Positions 40,615 through 48,603 of a stretch of DNA of 51,445 nucleotides are shown piece by piece; the stretch's first letter is position 1; each line of letters opens with the position of its first letter. The position numbers and the translations under genes were made by a program. The notes below the pieces were generated by a model. It did not search any database. It saw only the letters and a list, made by a program, of their open reading frames with translations, and was not told the DNA's origin. The stretch spans positions 1-51,445 of the forward strand of contig CAUGNO010000011.1 of assembly GCA_959600905.1 (NCBI GenBank). The letters are read 5' to 3'. The stretch comes from UMGS1975 sp959600905 (GTDB lineage: Bacteria; Bacillota; Clostridia; Christensenellales; QAND01).

Positions 40615-41691
40615 TTATTCCTCCCAGCCTGCGGCGGCTTTGATTTGCCGCAGCACGTTTTCCGTTCCGTTTTGCATGGGCGACTGTGCCATGGCTTGCT
40701 GCTTTGCCTGGGCGGTCTCTAGCCCATGGTGGATGGCTGCTTGCAGGGACTCGGGGGTGATGGTTTCCTGCGGCAGCACATCGGCGTACCCCTGCTCGGC
40801 GAAAAACTCCGCGTTGAGCAGCTGGTCTCCGCGGCTGGATTTGGAGGGCAGCGGCACCAGTACGCCGGGGTGCTTGGTAGCCAGCAGCTCAAACAGGGTA
40901 TTGGCGCCGCTGCGGCAGACAAACAGATCTGCTGCGGCAAAGACCAACGGCATTTCCTCGGTCAAATATTCATACGCACGGTAATTGGGGTGTGCCAAGC
41001 CGGGGTCTAGGTTGCCGCGGCCTGCGATATGGATGATGTTGTACCGGCGGACAAGCGCCTCAAAGCAGTCCGAAAGCGCCCGGTTCAGCGCCTGCGCGCC
41101 CAGGCTGCCGCCCATAAAAACGAGGGTAGGCTGCTCTGGCACGGGAAATTTAAAAAAGTCCTGCGCCTGGGTGCGCGTGGCGTGCAGCAGCTCTTCGCGC
41201 ACGGGAGACCCTGTCCATACGCCGTGCCCACCCTTGACTTCGTTTACCGTGGGGGCAAAGCTGGTACATACGATTGAGGCCCTGGGCGCAGAGATGCGGT
41301 TGGCCAGCCCGATGGTAAAGTCGCTTTCATGCAGCACGACGGGAATCTTATGCTTTTTGGCGGCCATGACGACGGGCACGGAAACAAACCCGCCCTTGGC
41401 AAAGATAACATCCGGACGAATCTCACCCAGCAGCTTTTTGCTCTGAGAAATGCCCTTTAGCACCTTAAAAGGATCCTTGAGATTCTGCACGGAAAGATAG
41501 CGGCGCAGCTTTCCGGTGGAGATTCCATGGTATGTCACAAAGTCAAACGGCGCCATCAGCCTTTTTTCCATGCCGTTGACGTCGCCGATGTAATGGATTT
41601 CGCAGCCCATTTTGCAAAGCGCCGGCAGCAGGGCAATGTTGGGCGTCACATGCCCGGCTGTGCCGCCGCCGGTTAAAACGATTTTTTTCAT
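40615..41691 (-). CDS. murG: MurG-type N-acetylglucosaminyltransferase (lipid II synthesis)
   Basis: 358 residues. It adds GlcNAc from UDP-GlcNAc to lipid I on the inner membrane face, giving lipid II. The N-terminal glycine loop KKIVLTGGGTAGHVTPNIALLPAL and the C-terminal donor site with HIAGRGNLDPGL and FVCRSGANTLFELLATKHPGVLVPL are present. It stands outside any division/cell-wall cluster, paired only with an RNA methyltransferase; some clostridia carry a second murG, so it may not be the only copy. Its promoter (41728-41736, minus) has an extended -10. Confidence 0.93.
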   Translation of the reverse strand: MKKIVLTGGGTAGHVTPNIALLPALCKMGCEIHYIGDVNGMEKRLMAPFDFVTYHGISTGKLRRYLSVQNLKDPFKVLKGISQSKKLLGEIRPDVIFAKGGFVSVPVVMAAKKHKIPVVLHESDFTIGLANRISAPRASIVCTSFAPTVNEVKGGHGVWTGSPVREELLHATRTQAQDFFKFPVPEQPTLVFMGGSLGAQALNRALSDCFEALVRRYNIIHIAGRGNLDPGLAHPNYRAYEYLTEEMPLVFAAADLFVCRSGANTLFELLATKHPGVLVPLPSKSSRGDQLLNAEFFAEQGYADVLPQETITPESLQAAIHHGLETAQAKQQAMAQSPMQNGTENVLRQIKAAAGWEE

Positions 41692-41727
41692 TCGGTTCCT
41701 TCCTCAATTTCGTGTTTTCCTTGGGTT

Positions 41728-41736
41728 AGTGTATCA
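41728..41736 (-). promoter_or_regulatory. Extended -10 promoter of murG
   Basis: Minus strand TGATACACT, identical to the -10 region in front of purL. Confidence 0.5.
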
Positions 41737-41811
41737 CATTTGCGTGCTGTTTCGTGTATGATTTTATTGTAGGCCAGGGAAAACCGGCGTTTCCCCCCGT
41801 TTGGCGGGGGA

Positions 41812-41841
41812 TTGACAGCACGGTTTGCCCATCGCTATAAT
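41812..41841 (+). promoter_or_regulatory. Promoter of the T-box/cysE-cysS operon
   Basis: TTGACA (41812-41817), 18-bp spacer, TATAAT (41836-41841). Confidence 0.88.
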
Positions 41842-41847
41842 AAATGA

Positions 41848-42120
41848 AAAGCGTTTGAAAAAAGTGATGACCGCAGAAAAGTAGGCCGTTTTCAAAAGCC
41901 GTACAGAGAGAGCAGGGCCATAGGCTGAAAGCCCGCTTGGGTGGAAAGGGGCGCGAAGATGCGCTGCGTGAGCTGCACATGCTACGGTGTGTGCCGTATC
42001 GTCCGCGTTAAGGATGGGAAAAGCGCAAGGGCTTTTATAGCCGTTGCGGAATTGGAGTGGAACCACGACTGGTAAGCGTCGTCTCCTGAGAGGAGGCGGC
42101 GCTTTTGTTTTCTTTTTTAA
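41848..42120 (+). ncRNA. T-box leader, tRNA-Cys specific (specifier UGC)
   Basis: A leader of about 270 nt. The T-box sequence AATTGGAGTGGAACC is at 42050-42064. AGTGATGA (41863-41870) is the stem I kink region; CCGCAG (41871-41876) pairs with CTGCG just after GAAGATGCG, which places the specifier TGC at 41960-41962, a Cys codon. The distal AGAGAGAGC...GGCTGAAAG loops are also recognisable. A 13-bp terminator stem (42075-42087 with 42091-42103, T-rich tail to 42120) gives the off state. Uncharged tRNA-Cys should stabilise the antiterminator and turn on cysE-cysS. Confidence 0.93.
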
Positions 42121-42133
42121 GGGGGCATCAGGC

Positions 42134-42844
42134 ATGTTTTTCAAGACATGGAGGGAAGATATAAAGGCGGTAAAACAGCGCGACCCTGCCGCGCGCAACG
42201 CGCTGGAGATCGTCTTAAACTATCCCGGCTTTCACGCGGTGCGCTGGCATCGCCGCGCACATTGGCTGTATACGCACCACATGAAAGGGCTGGGGCGGTT
42301 TGTGTCTACGCTGGTACGGTTTTTCACCGGTATAGAGATCCACCCCGGAGCAAAGCTGGGCCGCGGCGTATTCATTGACCATGGCATGGGCGTTGTCATC
42401 GGGCAGACGGCGGAGGTGGGCAACAACGTGACCATTTACCAGGGCGCCACGCTGGGTGGCACGGGCAAGGATACTGGCAAGCGGCATCCAACCGTGGAGG
42501 ACGATGTCGTCATTTCCAGCGGCGCCAAGGTGCTGGGGCCGTTTCGTGTGGGCAAGGGCTCGCGCATTGGCGCGGGCGCCGTGGTGCTCAACGAGGTGCC
42601 GCCGTACTGCACAGTGGTGGGCGTGCCGGGGCGCATCGTGCGCCGCTATTGCCCGAAGAATCTGACTGGGGAGCCGTGCGAAGAGTGCGAAACCTGCAAC
42701 CTGGCCATCGAGGCATCTGATTTGGACCAGATCCATATGCCGGACCCCGTAGAGCAGGAACTGCAGGAATTGCGCGATAAGGTAGACATTTTGGAAAAGG
42801 CGGTTACAATATTGATGAGGGAGGCTCAACATGAAAATATTTAA
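42134..42844 (+). CDS. cysE: Serine O-acetyltransferase
   Basis: 236 residues. It acetylates serine with acetyl-CoA, making the cysK substrate. The left-handed beta helix of hexapeptide repeats is plain (IEIHPGAKLGRGVFIDHGMGVVIG, TVEDDVVISSGAKVLGP), with the catalytic His in IDHGMGVVIG, and the tail is unusually Cys-rich (RYCPKNLTGEPCEECETCN), which could bind metal or respond to redox. The start at 42134 lies after the T-box terminator with AAGGGGG upstream; upstream in-frame codons run through the T-box and terminator and are not coding. It overlaps cysS by 14 nt. Confidence 0.95.
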   Translation: MFFKTWREDIKAVKQRDPAARNALEIVLNYPGFHAVRWHRRAHWLYTHHMKGLGRFVSTLVRFFTGIEIHPGAKLGRGVFIDHGMGVVIGQTAEVGNNVTIYQGATLGGTGKDTGKRHPTVEDDVVISSGAKVLGPFRVGKGSRIGAGAVVLNEVPPYCTVVGVPGRIVRRYCPKNLTGEPCEECETCNLAIEASDLDQIHMPDPVEQELQELRDKVDILEKAVTILMREAQHENI

Positions 42845-44222
42845 TACCATGACAAGAAAAAAGGAAGAGCTGGTGCCGGTGCACCCGGGGGAAGTCAGGA
42901 TCTATTCCTGCGGGCCTACGGTGTATAATTTTTTTCACGTAGGCAACGCCCGGCCGTTCATCATTTTTGATACGCTGCGCCGCTATCTGGAATATCGCGG
43001 GTATAAGGTGACGTTCGTACAGAATTTTACGGACATTGACGATAAGATGATCAAAAAGGCCAACGAGGAGGGCGTAACCGTCCGCGAGCTGGCAGACCGC
43101 TATATTGCAGAATACTATAAGGACGCGGACGCCTTGGGCGTAAAGCGGGCGGATATTGCGCCGCGCGCCACCGAGAACATTGAAGAGATCATCCATCTGA
43201 TCGAAACGCTGATCCAAAATGGGCACGCGTATGAATCGCACGGCGACGTATACTTTGCCACGCGTTCGATGAAGGATTATGGCAAGCTATCTGGCTATGA
43301 TGTAGACGAATTGGAGTCCGGCGCGCGGGTAGACGTATCCGAGATTAAGCGCGATGCACTGGATTTTGCCCTTTGGAAGGCGCAAAAGCCCGGCGAGCCT
43401 GCCTGGCCCAGCCCGTGGGGCATGGGGCGCCCGGGTTGGCATGTGGAATGCAGCGCCATGAGCATGAAGTATTTGGGCGATACGCTGGATATCCACTGCG
43501 GCGGGGTGGATTTGGTATTCCCACACCATGAAAACGAGATTGCACAGAGCGAGGGCGCAACGGGAAAGCCGTTTGCCAAGTACTGGATGCACAATGGGCA
43601 CATCAACATCAACAATCAGAAGATGAGCAAATCCGCCGGCAACTTTTTTACCGTGCGGGATATTGCCAAGGAATTTGATCTGATGGCGGTGCGCCTGTTT
43701 ATGCTGAGCGCGCATTACCGCAGCCCCATCAACTTTAGCCGGGAGCTCATCGAGCAGGCCACCAGCGCGCTGCGGCGCATCGAAAATGCCGTAGAGCTGC
43801 TGGGGCGTGTGGCCGGCCAGCACCAGACTGCGCTGGGCGAAGGGGAAGAGGCGCTCCTGCACATCCTGGACGGATATGAAGCCAGGTTCTGCGAGGCGAT
43901 GGATGACGACCTCAACACCGCCGATGCGCTTTCCGCTGTGTTTGACTTGATCCGAGAGGCCAATACGGTGTACGCCAAGCAGGGCAGCAGCGAAGGCGCG
44001 CAAAAGGTGCTGGCGCTGCTGCAAAGGCTGCTGGAGGTGTTGGGGCTTCGGGTGCAGGCCGAGGAAGCGGTGCCGCAGGAGATTTTAGACATGGCGGCCC
44101 AGCGCCAACAGGCCCGGAAGGAAAAACAGTGGGACGTTGCAGACAAACTCAGGGACGAGATCCAAAGCCGGGGCTATCTGCTGGAGGATACGCCGCAGGG
44201 CCCTGTGGTGAAAAAAGCATAA
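42831..44222 (+). CDS. cysS: Cysteinyl-tRNA synthetase
   Basis: 463 residues, normal length. It charges tRNA-Cys. The HIGH-equivalent motif is HVGN (36-39) after the zinc/substrate Cys27 in SCGPTVYN; further zinc ligands lie at WHVECSAM and VDLVFPHHENE; KMSKS is at 264-268. Its gene overlaps cysE, so the T-box controls both synthesis of cysteine precursor and its use. GAGGGAGG precedes the ATG, and a terminator follows. Confidence 0.98.
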   Translation: MKIFNTMTRKKEELVPVHPGEVRIYSCGPTVYNFFHVGNARPFIIFDTLRRYLEYRGYKVTFVQNFTDIDDKMIKKANEEGVTVRELADRYIAEYYKDADALGVKRADIAPRATENIEEIIHLIETLIQNGHAYESHGDVYFATRSMKDYGKLSGYDVDELESGARVDVSEIKRDALDFALWKAQKPGEPAWPSPWGMGRPGWHVECSAMSMKYLGDTLDIHCGGVDLVFPHHENEIAQSEGATGKPFAKYWMHNGHININNQKMSKSAGNFFTVRDIAKEFDLMAVRLFMLSAHYRSPINFSRELIEQATSALRRIENAVELLGRVAGQHQTALGEGEEALLHILDGYEARFCEAMDDDLNTADALSAVFDLIREANTVYAKQGSSEGAQKVLALLQRLLEVLGLRVQAEEAVPQEILDMAAQRQQARKEKQWDVADKLRDEIQSRGYLLEDTPQGPVVKKA

Positions 44223-44230
44223 AAAGGGAA

Positions 44231-44260
44231 AAGAAGAACGCACGCGTTCTTCTTTTTTTG
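44231..44260 (+). terminator. Rho-independent terminator of cysE-cysS
   Basis: AAGAAGAACG / CGTTCTTCTT with a CACG loop, followed by T run. Confidence 0.88.
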
Positions 44261-44295
44261 CAGATTGGAGGCATAGACGTAGAAAACACGCATAT

Positions 44296-44324
44296 TTGTC
44301 AATTAAATGCCGATACAGTATAAT
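44296..44324 (+). promoter_or_regulatory. Promoter of the gcvT-like gene
   Basis: TTGTCA (44296-44301), 17-bp spacer, TATAAT (44319-44324). The leader of about 40 nt has no glycine riboswitch. Confidence 0.82.
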
Positions 44325-44371
44325 AAATTCATCATAGCAAGAATGCGCATGGGCATGAGAGGAGTGCAGGG

Positions 44372-45460
44372 ATGAAGCATACGCCGTTATACCAAGAACA
44401 CATGGCAATGGGCGGCCAAATGGCCAATTATAAGGGCTATGCCCTGCCAAACCAATATTTGGGGGTAGAGGACGAGCATCGCAGTGTGCGGGAGAAATCC
44501 GGCTTGTTTGATCGCAGCTACCTAACCCGCGTTTTGATTTTGGGGCCCAATGCAGCGGTGTGCGTGCAGCGCATCACCACCAACGACGTTTCCGAAATGG
44601 CGGAGGGGGACTGTGAATACACCCTCGTGTGCAATGACAAGGGCGGGATCATGGATGACGTTATCATTTATAAGTGGAATGAGAAAACCTTTGGCATGAC
44701 CATCCATCCCGAAAACCGTACCAAGATTTTGGCGCATTTGAAGGCGCATGGGCTGCCGGGGGCCAAGGTGCTGGATGTGACGGAGAAAACCGCGCAGATC
44801 AATATCCAAGGCCCGCATAGCAAGCGCATCCTTTCCAGCATTTGCAAGCATCTGCCGGAGCGGCCGTACCGCTGCCATGAAACCAAAATCGTGGGCCGGA
44901 TGTGCTTTATCGCCTCCATCGGGTTTTCCGGCGAGCAGGCGTATGAGATCTTTTGCAGCGCTTCCCACGCCGCCCAGCTGTGGCGGGAAATCCTAGACGC
45001 CAGCGACGAAGATGAGCCCATTCCCTGCGGCACGGATGCCTGGGCTTCGCTTTGCCTGGAGGCCGGCGTGCCGGTGTACGGACAAGAGCTGACGGAGGAG
45101 GTTACGCCCTTTGAAGCGGGGCTGGGGCAGTTTGTGCGCCCGCTGCAAGGGGAATTTGTTGGCAAGCGCGCGTTGGATCGCCAGGTGCTCCAGGGGGTGC
45201 CGAGAAAGCTCATCGGCTTGGTGATGGAGGGCGATCAGGCGCCGCACAGCGGGGCGCTGGTGTACGATTACGGCGTGCCCTGCGGGCGCATCACAAGCGC
45301 GGGCTGGGCACCTTATGTACAGCAGCAGGTGGCGCTGGCGCTGGTAAACCGCAGCTTTTTGGAGGAAAAGGAGCATGATTTTGCCGTGGAATACGGCACA
45401 GAGCGCCTTGCTTGCCATATGAAAAAGCTGCCCTTTTATAAAACGATACAAAGATATTAA
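44372..45460 (+). CDS. GcvT-like folate-dependent aminomethyltransferase (orphan)
   Basis: 362 residues, the GcvT length. It has the N-terminal TPLYQEH and the SGLFDRSYLTRVLILGP segment, the catalytic Asp region NDKGGIMDDVIIYKW, GFSGEQAYEIFC, and the EEVTPFEAGLGQFV folate-site stretch. T-protein normally moves a methylene group to tetrahydrofolate in glycine cleavage. No gcvH, gcvP or lpd lies in this window, so it could instead be a folate-dependent demethylase. GAGGAGTGCAGG precedes the ATG. DUF1461 and tsaD follow with gaps of 9 nt and an overlap, suggesting one transcript. Confidence 0.82.
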   Translation: MKHTPLYQEHMAMGGQMANYKGYALPNQYLGVEDEHRSVREKSGLFDRSYLTRVLILGPNAAVCVQRITTNDVSEMAEGDCEYTLVCNDKGGIMDDVIIYKWNEKTFGMTIHPENRTKILAHLKAHGLPGAKVLDVTEKTAQINIQGPHSKRILSSICKHLPERPYRCHETKIVGRMCFIASIGFSGEQAYEIFCSASHAAQLWREILDASDEDEPIPCGTDAWASLCLEAGVPVYGQELTEEVTPFEAGLGQFVRPLQGEFVGKRALDRQVLQGVPRKLIGLVMEGDQAPHSGALVYDYGVPCGRITSAGWAPYVQQQVALALVNRSFLEEKEHDFAVEYGTERLACHMKKLPFYKTIQRY

Positions 45461-45469
45461 GGAATACAG

Positions 45470-46201
45470 ATGAAAAGAAAGACTTTGGCAAGGATTCTCA
45501 TGGTGTTGGCCGGCGTTTTTGTAACGCTGGCCACGCTTTTGACCAGCATTGATACCGCTGCTTTTGATAAAAGGTTCTATCGGTATCAATATCAAAAGCT
45601 AGGCACGGCGCAGCGCATCGGCATTTCAGAGGAAGATCTGATGCGTGCTACCGATGTGCTGCTGGATTACTGCGCAGGCAAGCGGGATGATCTTTCGCTG
45701 GTGGTAGAGCGCGACGGCGTACGGATGCAGATGTTTACCGATGAGACAGAAGTGGCGCATATGGTGGATGTACAGGCCTTGTTTCTGCTGATGATTTCGG
45801 TACGCAACGGCCTGGCCATTGCTTCTATGCTGTGCTTGGTGGCGGCGTTTGCGCTGCGCCTCCCGCTGGCAGACGCGATGAAAAAGCTGATGTGGGGGCT
45901 GGGCATCGGTTTGCTGATCCCTATTTTGTGCGGTGTACTGGCGGTAGTGGATTTCAACTGGTTTTGGACGCAATTCCACCATGTATTTTTTACAAACGAC
46001 CTGTGGCTGCTGAATCCCGCGACAAGCGTGCTGATCCAGATGGTACCGGAGGCCTTTTTCTCCGCCATTGTAACGAAGATCTTGATTTGGTTTGCTGTGG
46101 TGATGATCATTTGGTTTGCTTTGGCGGGCCTGGGCCTTTCTGTGGCCAAGCGCCGGGCAAAAAGAAAGGAGCAGACAGATGCAGCGATTGTTGGCCATTG
46201 A
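45470..46201 (+). CDS. DUF1461 (TIGR01906-like) integral membrane protein
   Basis: 243 residues. One N-terminal helix (about 8-27), an outside loop with EEDLMRATDVLLDYCAGKRDD and MFTDETEVAHMVDVQALF, then three or four helices. This arrangement with HMVDVxxLF is typical of the DUF1461 family. Function unknown. It overlaps tsaD by 23 nt. Confidence 0.8.
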   Translation: MKRKTLARILMVLAGVFVTLATLLTSIDTAAFDKRFYRYQYQKLGTAQRIGISEEDLMRATDVLLDYCAGKRDDLSLVVERDGVRMQMFTDETEVAHMVDVQALFLLMISVRNGLAIASMLCLVAAFALRLPLADAMKKLMWGLGIGLLIPILCGVLAVVDFNWFWTQFHHVFFTNDLWLLNPATSVLIQMVPEAFFSAIVTKILIWFAVVMIIWFALAGLGLSVAKRRAKRKEQTDAAIVGH

Positions 46202-47213
46202 ATCCTCCTGCGATGAAACGGCGGCCTGCGTGATGGGCATGGATGGCCGGGTATACAGCAATATCATCGCTTCGCAGATTAAAACGCATGCGCTGTATGG
46301 CGGTGTGGTGCCGGAAATTGCCAGCCGGCAGCACGTAGAAGCATTGCCGGCAGTGGTGGCCCGGGCGGTGGAGCAAGCGGGCTGTACCCTGCAGGAGATC
46401 GATTATTTTGCCTGCACCTACGGCCCCGGGCTTTCCGGTGCGCTGCTGTGCGGCGTCAACTATGCCAAGGGGCTATCCTATGCGCTGGGCAAGCCGCTTT
46501 TGGGCATCAACCACATGGAGGGCCATTTGATGGCCAACCATGTAAGCTATCCGCAGCTAACGCCGCCGTATGTATGCTTATTGGCGTCTGGCGGGCACAC
46601 CATGCTGCTGTATGTGGAGCGGTTTGGGCAGTATCATCTGCTGGGGGAAACGCGTGACGATGCAGCGGGCGAGGCGTTTGACAAGGCCGCCCGTGCGCTG
46701 GGGCTGGCATATCCCGGCGGCCCTATGATCGAAAAGCTGGCGGCAGAGGGGAACCCCAAAGCCTATCACTTTACCAGGCCCCGTTGTGAAAACCCGCTGG
46801 ATTTCAGCTTTTCCGGCCTGAAAACCGCTGTGATCAATGCGCTGCACCGTGCAGAGCAGAGAGGAGAGCACGTGAAAAAAGCGGATATGGCGGCCTCTTT
46901 CCAATCCGCAGCCATTGATTTTCTGCTGACAAACGCAATCCAGGCATGCAAAATGCTGGGCGTTCATACCCTGAGTATGGCGGGCGGTGTTTGCGCCAAC
47001 GGTGCGCTGCGTACAGAGGCACAGCAACGCTGCAACGCCGATAATATTGCGGTGTATCTGCCGGAAAAGGGATTTTGTACGGACAATGCGGTGATGATTG
47101 CCGAGGCCGCCAGGCGAAGGATGGCCCAGGGAGAACGAAGCGACGGCACACTGAATGCCGACCCATCGTTAACATTGCCATATTGGAGGAAAACGATCGA
47201 AAAACAGATGTAA
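46179..47213 (+). CDS. tsaD: tRNA N6-adenosine threonylcarbamoyltransferase
   Basis: 344 residues. It transfers the threonylcarbamoyl group to A37 of ANN-decoding tRNAs, acting with TsaB and TsaE. The N-terminal LAIESSCDETAACV, the metal-binding HMEGH (INHMEGHLMANH), the LASGGHTMLL loop, GEAFDKAARALGLAYPGGP and MAGGVCANGALR are all intact. The start at 46179 follows AAAGGAG and lies inside the DUF1461 gene. Its partners are not in the window. Confidence 0.97.
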   Translation: MQRLLAIESSCDETAACVMGMDGRVYSNIIASQIKTHALYGGVVPEIASRQHVEALPAVVARAVEQAGCTLQEIDYFACTYGPGLSGALLCGVNYAKGLSYALGKPLLGINHMEGHLMANHVSYPQLTPPYVCLLASGGHTMLLYVERFGQYHLLGETRDDAAGEAFDKAARALGLAYPGGPMIEKLAAEGNPKAYHFTRPRCENPLDFSFSGLKTAVINALHRAEQRGEHVKKADMAASFQSAAIDFLLTNAIQACKMLGVHTLSMAGGVCANGALRTEAQQRCNADNIAVYLPEKGFCTDNAVMIAEAARRRMAQGERSDGTLNADPSLTLPYWRKTIEKQM

Positions 47214-47288
47214 ATATTAATTTTTATGTTGTTTACATCATGGTGCGTGCCTTCAACATCGGGTTGCCATTGAATAGAACGAAAAAAT

Positions 47289-47406
47289 TTATTCACAGGC
47301 AAAATTGTGGAAAACTACGATAAAAAGCTGTTCAGAAGGCATAAAACTGTGGATAACCCTGTGGAAACTGTGCATAACATGCTGTATATACGGGCCATTA
47401 TCCAAA
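47289..47406. other. Cluster of six DnaA-box-like 9-mers
   Basis: Within 118 bp: TTATTCACA (47289), TGTGGAAAA (47306), TGTGGATAA (47348, exact box on the minus strand), TGTGGAAAC (47360), TGTGCATAA (47369) and TTATCCAAA (47398). One is exact, four differ by one base and one by two. Three lie in tandem on the same strand at 12- and 9-bp steps. The flanks are AT-rich. The 290-bp gap between tsaD and cwlD holds no gene. It may be a DnaA-binding cluster for titration or regulation; an origin is less likely because genes on both sides run the same way. Confidence 0.6.
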
Positions 47407-47507
47407 AATTACAAAAATCTTACACAATTCGCCTCTCTTTTCTAGCGGAGCAGATGTGACGGTAGCAAGCAAATCGTCAACGGATTTTCCGCAAGGGGGA
47501 GTGAATG

Positions 47508-48191
47508 ATGAAACGACAAAAAATAGGGATGCTTTTCTGCTTGGGCCTGCTGTTGGCCATCACCGGCACGGCGACGGCACGCAGCCTGGCGGTGCAGGCG
47601 CGGGTGTATACTGCGCCGCTTGTGGTCATAGATCCGGGCCATGGTGGGTTTGACCCTGGCGCCATCGGCATGGATACCAAGGTAGAGGAATGCGAAATCA
47701 ACCTGGCCATTGCCAAGCTGCTCAAAGCAGAGCTGGAGCAGCGCGGGTATCGCGTGCTCATGACGCGGGAAGAGGATAAGGCGCTGGCGCAAACGAAAAA
47801 AGCGGATATGCAGGCGCGGCGCGATATGATCGGGCAGAGCGGGGCGGATCTGGTGCTGAGCATCCACCAAAACAGCAATCCGGACCGCAGCGCCAACGGC
47901 GCGATGGTGTTATATTATAAGGAAAGCGAAGAGGGGCAGCGTATCGCACAGGCTGTGCAGCAACGCTTGAACGGCGCATTGAATAGCGAAAAGAACCGGG
48001 ACGCCGCAGCCCAAACGGACAAATATATCTTGAAAAGCGGGAAGATGCCGATTCTCATTGTGGAGTGTGGGTTTCTTTCCAACAGCCGGGAGGAAGGCAT
48101 TTTGCGCAGCGAAGAAGGCCAGCAGGCCTTGGCCTTGGCCATTGCCGAGGGCGTTTGCCAAACGCTGCCCATCACCGGAACAACACCATAA
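47508..48191 (+). CDS. cwlD: N-acetylmuramoyl-L-alanine amidase, CwlD type
   Basis: About 227 residues. Signal sequence (to about 25), then an Amidase_3 domain with zinc ligands His45 (DPGHGGFDPGA) and Glu60 (KVEECEINL), the third His in LSIHQNS, and the catalytic Glu in ILIVECGFLSN. CwlD strips peptides from muramic acid so that muramic-delta-lactam can form in the spore cortex, the mark read by germination lytic enzymes. That fits the germinant receptor operon 14 kb away. GGGGGAG is 6 nt before this ATG; the ATG at 47505 is also possible. Confidence 0.88.
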   Translation: MKRQKIGMLFCLGLLLAITGTATARSLAVQARVYTAPLVVIDPGHGGFDPGAIGMDTKVEECEINLAIAKLLKAELEQRGYRVLMTREEDKALAQTKKADMQARRDMIGQSGADLVLSIHQNSNPDRSANGAMVLYYKESEEGQRIAQAVQQRLNGALNSEKNRDAAAQTDKYILKSGKMPILIVECGFLSNSREEGILRSEEGQQALALAIAEGVCQTLPITGTTP

Positions 48192-48201
48192 GGAGATCAC
48201 A

Positions 48202-48603
48202 TTGACAAACGAACAGGCAAGACAGCTTTCCCCCCTGACCTTGGCGTATATGGGGGATGCGATTTATGAGATGTATGTGCGGCAGTCGCTGATAGACCGC
48301 CATCCGGGGCGCAATACGCATGACCTGCATATCATGGCCACGCGCCTGGTGCGGGCCGGCGCGCAGGCGTTTACCGCCGCCGCGCTGATGGACAGGCTCA
48401 CCGAAGAGGAGCGGGGGGTATTCCGCCGCGGCCGCAATATGCATAACGCCACCGTGCCAAAGCACGCGGATGTGGGGGATTACCGTGCATCTACCGGCTT
48501 TGAGGCGGTGCTGGGATATTTATACTTAACAGAACAGAAAGACAGGCTGGAAGCTGTCTTGGCGATGGCCAGCCAAATGACATGGGAGGAATTACAACGA
48601 TGA
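48202..48603 (+). CDS. mrnC: Mini-ribonuclease III
   Basis: 133 residues. A RNase III-like catalytic domain without the double-stranded RNA-binding domain, with YMGDAIYEMYVRQ carrying the acidic signature, and FEAVLGYLYLTEQ supplying the second acidic motif. It matures 23S rRNA ends. The start is TTG, with AAGGAG 6 nt upstream; no ATG precedes the signature. It lies after cwlD, while in Bacillus subtilis it follows cysS. It overlaps thyX by 4 nt (ATGA). Confidence 0.93.
   Translation: MTNEQARQLSPLTLAYMGDAIYEMYVRQSLIDRHPGRNTHDLHIMATRLVRAGAQAFTAAALMDRLTEEERGVFRRGRNMHNATVPKHADVGDYRASTGFEAVLGYLYLTEQKDRLEAVLAMASQMTWEELQR

Noticed and set aside
42044..42133. Longer N-terminus for cysE
   Set aside because: The in-frame codons upstream run through the T-box sequence and terminator; the ribosome site is at 42134.
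44325..44371. Glycine riboswitch before the gcvT-like gene
   Set aside because: The leader is under 50 nt and has no aptamer-like structure.
47214..47507. Main chromosomal origin (oriC)
   Set aside because: DnaA boxes are clustered, but dnaA, dnaN and rpmH are absent and genes on both sides point the same way, so a DnaA-binding cluster is the safer call.
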